64,000 nt of DNA from Diadema setosum (lineage: Eukaryota; Echinodermata; Echinoidea; Diadematoida; Diadematidae): the NCBI GenBank assembly GCA_033980235.1, contig CM067064.1:2530501-2594500 (forward strand), given 5' to 3'. Every line of letters begins with the position of its first letter. Position 1 is the stretch's first letter. The position numbers and the translations under genes are program-made. The notes beneath the pieces were generated by a model. The model ran no database searches, had not been told where the DNA came from, and was given only the letters and a program-made list of their open reading frames with translations. Shown here piece by piece: positions 56,169 to 64,000 of this stretch.

Positions 56169-56206
56169 CATGGCAGGCTTCGTATTATCTCACAAAAAGT
56201 GTCAGG
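55868..56206. mobile_element. Palindromic MITE, family P1, copy 7, with poly(A) and (AT)n expansions
   Basis: The left arm (GGATGGAATAGTTTTGGTTG to GAAAATCGGTTTTGAAATGA) is typical P1. The right arm is largely replaced by an (AT)n tract (56127-56166), and only GTATTATCTCACAAAAAGTG remains near the end. Confidence 0.7.
56127..56166. repeat. (AT)n microsatellite inside P1 copy 7
   Basis: About 20 AT units in the right arm of the MITE. Confidence 0.95.
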
Positions 56207-56391
56207 GCCGGTGATGCGTTTTTGAAAGGGGGGGGGGTAGATTATACTTTAATTCTGGCGCCACATCTCTGTTTTCTCAGCTGACAAGCAAAATAGCACC
56301 AAAAAAAGGAGGCATTCAGCGCAAAAGTGTGGTGAGGGGCATGTGGTTAGACCCTTAGACCCGTTTAGGTTTTGAGTTTATTGTTGGTGCA

Positions 56392-59300
56392 GTGTACTTG
56401 CAATGTGAGGGATCAATTCACCATTCTAATGAAGTTTTTGACAACCTGGTGCAGGATATTATTGATATTAAAAGTAGCTTTAATGCACCCTTTTGTTTGT
56501 TGGGTGATTTTAATGCCAGGACGGGTTTGCTTGATGATTTTTTAGATGTAGAGGATGTGTTGACAGATCAGACTGGATTAGGCTTTTGTAATGATGTTTC
56601 TGATATGCATGTAACTACTGATGGCCTAGATATTCTAACTTCTCGTTATAATACTGATGTCCATATAAATAACAATGGAAAGTCTGTTATTGATTTGTGC
56701 CAAAGTTTCGATCTCAGGATTGTTAATGGAAGGATAGGGGAAGATCAGTCTGTCGGAAAGTACACATACTTCAACAAAAACGGTGGTTTTAGCACTATTG
56801 ATTATGTTATTGTATCTCGCCAGTTGTTTTCTAACATTATACACATTTCAGTATTGATGTATTTGATAAATGTTTGTCAGATGTTCATTGCCCTGTCAGT
56901 GTGACCTTGCAATCGCAAAATTCTAAATCTGCTGATGTCGACACTGTTTTTAACAATTCTCAAAACACTGCACTAAACAATGCCGATTTAGATTTACAGC
57001 CTATATAATGAAAGTCAACGTTATTTGATATTTCAGTGGAACAGTGACAGCGCTGCAATGTTTAAACAGAAAATAAAGGACTCGGCTGAGCTAATGTGTG
57101 AAATGTGGAATGTTTAGATGGGAATGCAAATCAAGATAGTACTGATTTTTGTTACTCACAATTATGTGATATGTTCGTCAATGTTGCACAAGATGTTGGC
57201 ATTTGTAAGTGGAGACAATCTCGTCATAATGTAAACACAAATGAGACTGTCAATAAGGATAAAAACAACCATCAACCCTGGTTTGATGCAGAATGCAGAG
57301 CTGCCCGGTAGGAATACTTGAATGTTACAAATCGATTAAAGAGGAAGCTTAAATTTCTGGGCAGTTCAGGAGCTACTTGTCTATTGAATCATTTTGAATC
57401 TACAGGAAAGCTTTATAAGAATTTATTAAGACATAAAAGAAGGACATTTCATAGAAATTTAAATGAATCTCTCCGTTCATTACAGGCGTCCAATCCGAAA
57501 GAATATCGGTAATTACTCAACTGTAATAATGAACGCAAGGTAAAGAAAATAGGAAATGTTTCATTAGGGGATTTTGTTAATCATTTTAGTCGTTTAGGTA
57601 ATAGCCTAGATGACAAGCCCACAGGCCTGGAAGATAGTACTTCATGAATTTTTTGAGGCAGATGGTTCCTTGAATGCCCCAGTCACTTTGGAAGAAGTGG
57701 CACTAATGATTAAGAAACTTAAAAATTCAAAAGCCTGTGGAAAAGATTTCATAAGAAATGAATTCCTTACAATTTGTCCCGTAGAGATGCTTCATGTGTT
57801 GGTAAAGTTCTTTAATGTGATACTGGACAGACTAGGACAGTGGTGTAGTTCCAACTGAATGGTGCATAGGGATTATTATTCCTATTTTTGAGAATAAAAT
57901 CATGATAATTATAGAGGAATAACTCTTTTCAGTTGTCTGGGAAAACTTTTTACTTCCATTTTGAATCATCGAATCTCAGAGTTTTTCGAAGCTGCTAGTA
58001 TGTTAGGTGAAGAACAGGCTGACTTTCGTTCTAATTATTCTACAATTGATAATATTTTTGTTTTGACGACTATAATTGATGTTTATTTGCAAAATAAAAA
58101 ACGCTTTATACTGTGCATTTATTGATTACAAGAAAGCATTTGATCTAATTGATAAATCATCTTTATGGTACAAAATGTTGAAGATGGGACTTAGGGATAA
58201 ACTGTTTACTGTCATTAAGAACATTTATAAAAGTGCTAAGTCATGTGTGGCGGTCAGGGGGGAGATGTCAGAGTTTTTTTACTTGTAACACTGGTGTACG
58301 ACAGGGTGAAAGCCTTTCCCCACTTTTATTTGCCATTTATCTGAATGATTTTCAAGAATACATTAGAAAATCATATGGTGGACTGAAATATTTGGAAAGT
58401 GATATTTCTGACCACCTGGAGGATTCTGATAATGTCAAAAAGGCTTTAAATCTTTCTTGTTTTCTTTATGCAGATGATACAATAATTTAAGCAGAAACTC
58501 CGGAGGAGTTGCAAAAAGCTCTTGATGCCGTGGATAGTTATTGTCAGACATGGTCCTTGACTGTTAATGCTAGTAAGGCTAAAATAATTGTTATTTTCTC
58601 CCGTGGGAAGGTCAGAAGAATTCCTGAATTTGTTTATGCTGGTGATCCACTTGAGGTTGTAGATGACTTTGTGTACCTTGTTAAATTTAATTATAATGGT
58701 AGTTTTAAAAAGGCAATTTCTAAACAAGTCACACATGCTAGAAAAGCACTTTATAGCATGTTGGTCAAGAGGCTAAAAAGTTACAGCTCTCTGTGGACAC
58801 ACAGTACCATCTATTTGATCATTTTGTTTTACCTGTTTTACTCTATGGTTGTGAAGTCTGGGGTTATGAGTGCATAGTCCAAATTGAAGTTTTCCATAGG
58901 AAATTCTTAAGAAAAGTTTTGCTTGTGAACAAATGTACTCCTGATTGTATGGTTTATGGTGAAACTGGACGTGGAGAATTTTGAACCATATTAAATGTCG
59001 AATGATTGGATTCTGGTTGAGATTAGTTAAGGGCAAAGAAACCAAACACTCATGTACAATTTTCAAATTTCTTCTGCATTCAGAAGGAGACATACACTCC
59101 CCGTAAAAATAACAATGGTAATTATTTATCGCAAATATTGTTGATTATGCAGGGCTAGGGAATGTGTGGTTAGCACAATGGGGTGGATTTAGTGCTGCAT
59201 GGATTTCACACACTTAAAAAGTTAGACTTTTTGATATGTTTAGTCAAGATCGTGGAGAGCAGCCATGTCATGGCCAACTTAGAATTTGTACAAATTATAG

Positions 59301-59556
59301 AATGTTTAAGGATAATTTGATGTTTGAGAAATATTTACAGGTCTTGTGTAAGAAAGATTATATTACATTAAGTAACTTCAGATGTCGATCTAAGGGATTA
59401 CCCGTTAATAAGGGCAGGTTTGATGCAAGCCTGTCAGATGAATTGCATTGTACTATATGTTCATCTGCAGGTATAGGGGATGAATTATATTTTTGTTTGT
59501 CCCTTTTTCCACAAACAGTTGACAAAGAGAGACTATTGTATTTACCAATTAAGTAG
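56392..59556 (+). pseudogene. LINE D: decayed endonuclease-reverse transcriptase of a different clade
   Basis: A series of in-order blocks is broken by stops and frameshifts: endonuclease with LLGDFNARTG (56392-56850), linker blocks (57105-57512), a pre-RT block (57610-57858), reverse transcriptase with IDYKKAFDLID (58076-58288), GVRQGESLSPLLF and LYADDTII (58233-58490), the thumb region (58509-58760), LYGCEVWG (58793-58984) and a C-terminal zinc-binding piece with CTICSSAGIGDE (59236-59556). VRQG in place of VPQG separates it from LINEs A to C. A poly(A) run at 59632-59655 probably marks the 3' end. It is not functional. Confidence 0.87.
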
Positions 59557-59631
59557 CTTGACGACCAGTAGACCAAGTGCATTACATAGGCTATGGCCAA
59601 ACTATTCAATTCAGCTAATGCGTGCCATTTG

Positions 59632-59655
59632 AAAAAAAAAAAAAAAAAAAAAAAA
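59632..59655 (+). repeat. Poly(A) run at the probable 3' end of LINE D
   Basis: A run of about 24 A starts 75 bp after the last recognisable LINE D codons. It fits a poly(A)-tailed LINE, unlike the short tandem tails of LINEs A and B. Confidence 0.6.
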
Positions 59656-60255
59656 CCTAGCCAAATTTGTCAGAATGATTATGTTTCAGTTTTCGTCAAA
59701 ACCAAAGAAGAAAGACAGTAGTTTTGTAGAAGGTAAAGATGTGAATGTGTGTACACGTAGTGGTAGAGTAGTTAAACGTCCTTTAGGGGAGACCCAGGAG
59801 ACTTGAGCCACAAGGAGAGTTGATCCACCCCCTAAATCTCACACTTGCACTTTAGATAAAAAGTTAAAACTCCCTCTGCTGGTAGTGTATAATATAACTT
59901 TCTTTCCAGTTAAGTCAGCAAGATCCATGGTAACTCATGGGAGATTTTGTGAAAGGAAAACCAAATATCGTGCTGAAAAGTGGATTTGAGAGTTAGAGGT
60001 AAGACCCTTCTTATTATTCATATACTTGCAGTTACTTTGGTCGCAATATGGGCAACGCGTAGCCTCTGCATTGTTGATTATTTCTGATATTTTTGGTTAA
60101 ATATGATGCAACTGCTCTAGTGGTAGTTAAGTCGCATGCAAAAATGGCCGACCTTTGGAGAGTTGAGCCACTCATCATGAGGAGACATGATCCATGGCTC
60201 AACTCTCCTTATACCATTATCTTATTTATACAAATTTTTACTTTTCTTTCAGACA

Positions 60256-60420
60256 ATGCCACAAATATACAAAAGGACATCAGGCCGTGGGAGTGATCCA
60301 GGATTGCTCCAGCGAGGAGCAAAAGCAGTCGAAGAGTTGAACAGTGTTCGAGCTGCCGCTTGAGCATTTGGTGTAGATCGAATGACACTCAAGAGATACA
60401 TGGATAAACAGAAAAATGAC
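60256..60420 (+). pseudogene. Broken pipsqueak-type HTH exon of a pogo-like transposase
   Basis: After an acceptor-like TTTTCTTTCAG the frame opens MPQIYKRTSGRGSDPG, continues to LNSVRAAA, meets a TGA at 60361-60363, then resumes AFGVDRMTLKRYMDKQ. This matches the N-terminal HTH of pogo-like transposases and jerky/CENP-B relatives (PR-YKR, then S-R-AA--F-VP--TL-R). The in-frame stop and a perfect hairpin at 60423-60467 just downstream end the coding sequence. The frame is interrupted, so it is called a pseudogene. Confidence 0.65.
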
Positions 60421-60422
60421 CG

Positions 60423-60467
60423 TTTTTGTATAGGGTTCTTTATACATTGTAGAACCCTATACAAAAA
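60423..60467. repeat. Perfect 17-bp inverted repeat with 11-nt loop
   Basis: The arms TTTTTGTATAGGGTTCT (60423-60439) and AGAACCCTATACAAAAA (60451-60467) are exact reverse complements. The hairpin sits at the point where transposase similarity stops. Confidence 0.85.
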
Positions 60468-61170
60468 AGGGTCTATAAAGAATCTTAAATACGGGACAAG
60501 AAGAGGTTGTAATCAGCACATTTTTTTCTAAGAGTGAAGGGCACCATCATTTGTTGTGTCATTATTGTTAAAGTTGTGTTAGTTCACACTGCAATCATGG
60601 TATTCTGCATTTCGTTGAATCTTACAAATCATTTGTTGAGGTCATTTTGTTATTTTGTATTGTTTTGCCAGGTAGATGGAAGAGAGACTGGTTGGCATTA
60701 TGTTGTTCATGGGACTACATTTTTTGAGCAGATATTGTTAACAATATGATATCATCGTCTGAAATTTGAAAGGATGTGACTGGAAAAGATGTGACTGTAT
60801 TCAGGCAATTCTGGAAAGTGTTATGGTCCCTTGTTGTCTTTAGACGTTGAATGAAACCCCATGGAAATTGAAATTCACAACAAAGAGGATGATACATAAA
60901 TATCAATAGCATAGCCTGAAGCTGACGTGAGCTAAATGAAACAAAATGTCATGTTAATTTCCACGCACTACAATCTTTATCTCCTAATCAAGGTTGCATA
61001 TCTGTTTGAGCGAGCTCTGAAAAGCATTGTAAGATCTAAGTAAGGGTTATATCAGTTGTGTTTTAATGTTGTTTTAAAGTTTTAATTAAGCTGCCAATGG
61101 TTTTTTCGCTTACTCAATTATTGTCTTCATGAGTAATGATTTCTCAAAGAAGTTATTGTGTTTTAAAGGG

Positions 61171-61379
61171 TGACACGACATATGCTCCGCCGACAATTAT
61201 TGCTCTGACATTAATATCTCTCCGAAGAGAGAGTGAGCCTCGTGGGTATGATTGAGTTTTTGGGTCAGAGCAGGGTAAGGATTTGGATTAGGGTTAGGGT
61301 TAAGGTAGGGGTAAGGGTTTGTGTAAGCTTCAACAGTAGCAATTCGTGCCGGAGGATTTGTCCTCGGAGCATATGTCAT
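61171..61379. mobile_element. Small inverted-repeat element carrying telomere-like repeats
   Basis: The ends GACATATGCTCCGCCGACAA (from 61177) and, on the other strand, GACATATGCTCCGAGGACAA are inverted copies. The interior holds GGATTAGGGTTAGGGTTAAG and more G-rich units (61281-61320). It is nested inside the pogo-like element. Mobility is inferred only from the terminal inverted repeats. Confidence 0.5.
61281..61320 (+). repeat. Interstitial telomere-like tract
   Basis: Degenerate TTAGGG units (GGATTAGGGTTAGGGTTAAG, then GTAGGGGTAAGGG) occur here. TTAGGG is the usual deuterostome telomere repeat. The tract is short and internal, so it is not a chromosome end. Confidence 0.6.
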
Positions 61380-61907
61380 GGAAGTGTTTTAAAGTTATTG
61401 ATTGTCGGCCCCAGGTAGCCAACTCTAAGTCAGAACATTTCGATGACATCATCAATTTGTCTACAACTTGGAAAGCCTATCTTGAAGTTCTTTCTATCTG
61501 AAAAAAAAATCATAGTTCTCTGTTCGAATCATTGTATTTCAATTTTCAAAATAGTGATATTCGATAAGAACAGCACATTAAATGTATTTTTGCGGGCCCA
61601 TCCTCACGAGATATACGACTTTCCCACTCCCTAGTACAGTGTGGCACAACTCTCCCATGGGTGGCTCAACTCTCATTGCGGGTATGCTCAACTCTCCTCG
61701 TCCTACAGGAGACTTGTGCCATTTGACATCTTTTTTTGAACAGGCTCTTATTCTAAAATGCAATCACCTTCCGTATAATTAACAAAACTGGATTATGACA
61801 TATGATCTTAACTTCCAACCATAAGAAAGTCTTCAGCCCAAAATACAATTAGGGGGAAATATGACAAATTATGTAAAAAGTGGCTCAACTCTCCTGGGTC
61901 TCCCCTA

Positions 61908-62841
61908 CGCCTTGTTTTGTAAACATGTTTATTCATATATGTTATTTTCACATGTACATGTACATTATCACTTATGTTTTTGAATTCATATGTTGTAAAT
62001 ATGTTTGTACTATCAAACCCCGAGAGGCCGGGGTCGATAGAGTCAATAAAATCTTACAAATCTTACAAAATCTTACCCTGTACCTGTAGCCCCCATCTCA
62101 ACCATAACTATACCCATCCCTTCAGTAAACTATCAAATTCATACAGAAAATTCGTTTTGCTGAGGTTCGGTTCAATCTAAATATGTTTTTTTTTTTTTAT
62201 TATTATTATTATTACGCCCATCTACACCGTGCACAAGTGTGATGAGTACCCGACCGTGGACAGGTAGTGTACTGTGCGAATACCATAGAGCTGTATAGCG
62301 TATAATATATATAGCTCTATGGCGAATACAACCGAGTCGAATCCAACCTCTGACTTTGGTCGAATCTCTTTTGCGCGCACGTGCTGGACTGCTACAGCTG
62401 ATCCACACGTACCATGTACAGTATTTTACAAGGGTTTAGCATATTGCGAGAGTCGCCGCGCCGACCAGAGTGGCGTAATTTGGTTACTCGTTAGTATATC
62501 AGTACCAGTGTAGAATCTCCTCACACTTCATTCATTCGTCAAACATGCAAGAGGTGGATCAATTGTCAATTACCCAATTACCCTTAGGCGGATTAAACTG
62601 ACTTAGACAAGATGTTCGTGATACTTGTGTCAGCTGAGTGTGTAAACACCTGAAACGATTTCGCTCTCAACAGTGATTTACATACGTGGGACTACACACA
62701 GTTACGCTGATAACGAGGACACCTTCATCACAGCAGTGATTAACATACGTGGGACTACACATCTACACAACGCAGAATACGAGGACTTAATAGTAATGCT
62801 GCAAATCTGAATTGCCCTGTTATTGTCGTCATTTCATGACC
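61908..62841. other. Upstream region of the Lys-rich protein gene
   Basis: No coding exon recognised. CCATAGAGCT and AGCTCTATGG form a 10-bp inverted repeat at 62283-62322. A 63-bp tandem duplication lies at 62671-62795. The mixed GC-rich words near 62370-62460 could belong to a promoter, but no TATA box or initiator stands out. Confidence 0.45.
62671..62795 (+). repeat. 63-bp direct duplication in the probable 5' UTR
   Basis: CAGTGATTTACATACGTGGG at 62671 and CAGTGATTAACATACGTGGG at 62734, each followed by ACTACACA and later TACGAGGAC-like words. It lies 47 bp before the chosen start codon. Confidence 0.75.
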
Positions 62842-62988
62842 ATGGGGGATAAGAGCGTGAAGTGTGCCGATGCCGTCTCTGGTAATGGGGTGAAAAGAAA
62901 AATATCAGCGGTAGACGCAGCAGATGTAGACTGTCAGAAGTCACATTTGAAACGTGCTAAGAAGTTGAAGAGCGAGGTTCCTAGTGCT
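62842..62988 (+). CDS. First coding exon of an unidentified gene, Lys-rich protein
   Basis: The start codon is chosen at 62842 in the strong context GACCATGG; a second ATG is two codons upstream. The exon encodes 49 residues (MGDKSVKCADAVSGNG at the start, then HLKRAKKLKSEVPSA at the end) and stops in phase 0 at a consensus donor GTAAGT. The clusters KRK and KRAKKLK look like nuclear localisation signals, so a nuclear or nucleolar protein is an inference. The next exon is at 63506-63625 and the gene continues beyond the window. I do not recognise the family. Confidence 0.6.
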
Positions 62989-63505
62989 GTAAGTCATTGA
63001 AGTTACCATTAAATTTGAATAGGGCCTAGATCTATCTAGACCGAGTGTCATGATGAAATGAAACCAAGCAAGATATGCAGTAAACTGTCAATTAATGTTT
63101 GTCATTATCCACCTTTTGACCCAGCCAGCCAGGGCCACGTTTTATCTAACTAGACTCTAGTCTACACAGCCCAGTCGCTGTACGTTACTACTACTAGGTA
63201 CGTCGCCGTCGCGACAGACACAGCGTACTTACAGCGTGTGGTCGGGCTACGTTTTATCAAAAGATAAAATTGATTTAAATTTCCTTTCCACACAGGCTAA
63301 CAGACTTATAAGTATATAGCCTACACTTACAGTTGAAACCAACTCTCCATTAATGATTATAATCAATTTTAACTCCTCATAAAACAGGGCCCAGAAATGT
63401 TTCAATATCAAGGTGTCACTTTTAAATCAAAAGCAAGTTCTCTTGACTTTCTTTACCTGTCCCTTATCCCTTTTATTTCTCCTTATTTGTGTTTGATGTG
63501 CGCAG

Positions 63506-63625
63506 ATTGCCAAGACAATCAATGGCAGTGAGGGAGAGACTCTAGCTCGGCCTGACAGAAAGAACTCTACAGAGGAAGCATCGATCATCAAGAAAAGGCA
63601 GAAGGCATTCCAAAAGATGCGGATG
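63506..63625 (+). CDS. Second coding exon of the unidentified Lys-rich protein gene
   Basis: This 120 bp, 40-codon exon has phase 0 at both ends, with acceptor TGTGCGCAG and donor GTAGGC. It continues the frame of the exon at 62842-62988 without a stop. The peptide is hydrophilic and charged (IAKTINGSEGETLARPD, then IIKKRQKAFQKMRM) and looks like a basic helix at its end. The rest of the gene lies to the right of the window. Confidence 0.55.
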
Positions 63626-64000
63626 GTAGGCAACGATTCTACTTACTGACTTAGATCAAATGCTTAGTAATTAGATTCAATATTGTTTGAGGTCAACTTG
63701 AGAGAGTTGACTTTTTGATAAATTTTATGTAAGAATTGTTAACCAAACAAATTTCTTGGATACCACTTCGAATGTGGCACAGTTTTTTTTTTTTCTATTT
63801 GTTTACCCTTGTAGAAAAATATATCAATTGGTTATATCTACAGGTAATATAGGTAAGCAGGAAAATATCAAAATTTAGGCAAAACATCATAGGCATGAAT
63901 TTCATTACAAGAAACAACTTTTTTTTTTCCTGATGTAGCCATTCTGCACAACTTTCCTTTTGAGAGTGACTGAATTTTTACTTTTCAGTGTGTTTAGAAA

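Larger units (their letters stand above)
59786..61905 (+). mobile_element. Pogo-like DNA transposon with TA target duplication, degenerate
   Basis: The termini are inverted repeats: GGGGAGACCCAGGAGACTTG at the left and, read inward on the other strand, GGGGAGACCCAGGAGAGTTG at the right, each continuing AGCCAC. TA dinucleotides flank both ends (59784-59785 and 61906-61907). The element is 2.12 kb. It contains a fragment of a pipsqueak-type HTH domain (60256-60420), which together with TA targets suggests the pogo/Tigger branch of Tc1/mariner. At least eight copies of a GGAGAGTTGAGCCA-like motif are present in both orientations, probably transposase binding sites. The catalytic domain is not recognisable, so the copy is non-autonomous or decayed. 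Confidence 0.75.

Noticed and set aside
1..64000. tRNA, rRNA and CRISPR features
   Set aside because: No A-box/B-box pair, no rRNA block and no regularly spaced identical repeats with unique spacers were seen.

Overview
The window is animal genomic DNA, most likely from an echinoderm and probably a sea urchin. The evidence is an intron-rich, AT-rich layout full of (AT)n and (GT)n tracts, LINE retrotransposons and short palindromic elements, together with a minus-strand gene that joins EGF-like repeats to an avidin-like domain. That combination is the hallmark of sea urchin fibropellins. Species cannot be fixed from the sequence alone.

Main gene (52501 down to about 21836, minus strand, about 30.7 kb). 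By joining splice sites and reading phases I reconstruct a secreted mosaic protein: a signal peptide exon (52426-52501), two tandem copies of a roughly 140-residue module I do not recognise (43547-43972 and 42546-42953), ten EGF-like repeats each on its own exon (40892-41011 down to 27359-27472), then an avidin-like domain split over two exons (22460-22588 and 21836-22038). All internal introns but the uncertain last one are phase 1, so every module is an exchangeable cassette. The assembled frame stays open through every junction, giving 795 codons if translation stops at the TAA at 21836-21838. The paired unknown modules sit where fibropellins usually carry a CUB domain. Several biotin-contact positions of the avidin part look changed or missing. 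The EGF array has grown by local duplication of exons with their introns.

The introns are packed with mobile DNA: a LINE with an intact 1124-codon ORF (33364-36738) that landed inside an older palindromic MITE, a 5'-truncated LINE (about 23270-25011) lying between TA-flanked terminal repeats (22916-26147), a 1 kb TA-flanked inverted-repeat element (26201-27215), and several copies of a palindromic MITE of about 390 bp.

Left part (1-21.5 kb): direct repeats and poly-C tracts, a probable relic of an L1/Tx1-type LINE, a short element with CACTA ends (4627-5154), palindromic MITEs, an orphan LINE-type ORF1 (12329-13483), and a LINE with an intact 1044-codon endonuclease/reverse transcriptase ORF (17584-20718). 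No host gene is recognisable there.

Right part (44-64 kb): tandem-duplicated anonymous sequence (46.8-49.0 kb), structured repeats and microsatellites (49.6-56.2 kb), a decayed LINE of a different clade (56.4-59.65 kb), and a TA-flanked pogo-like DNA transposon with a broken pipsqueak-type HTH exon (59786-61905). The first two coding exons of an unidentified plus-strand gene encoding a lysine-rich protein (62842-62988 and 63506-63625) run off the right edge. No rRNA, tRNA or CRISPR was found.
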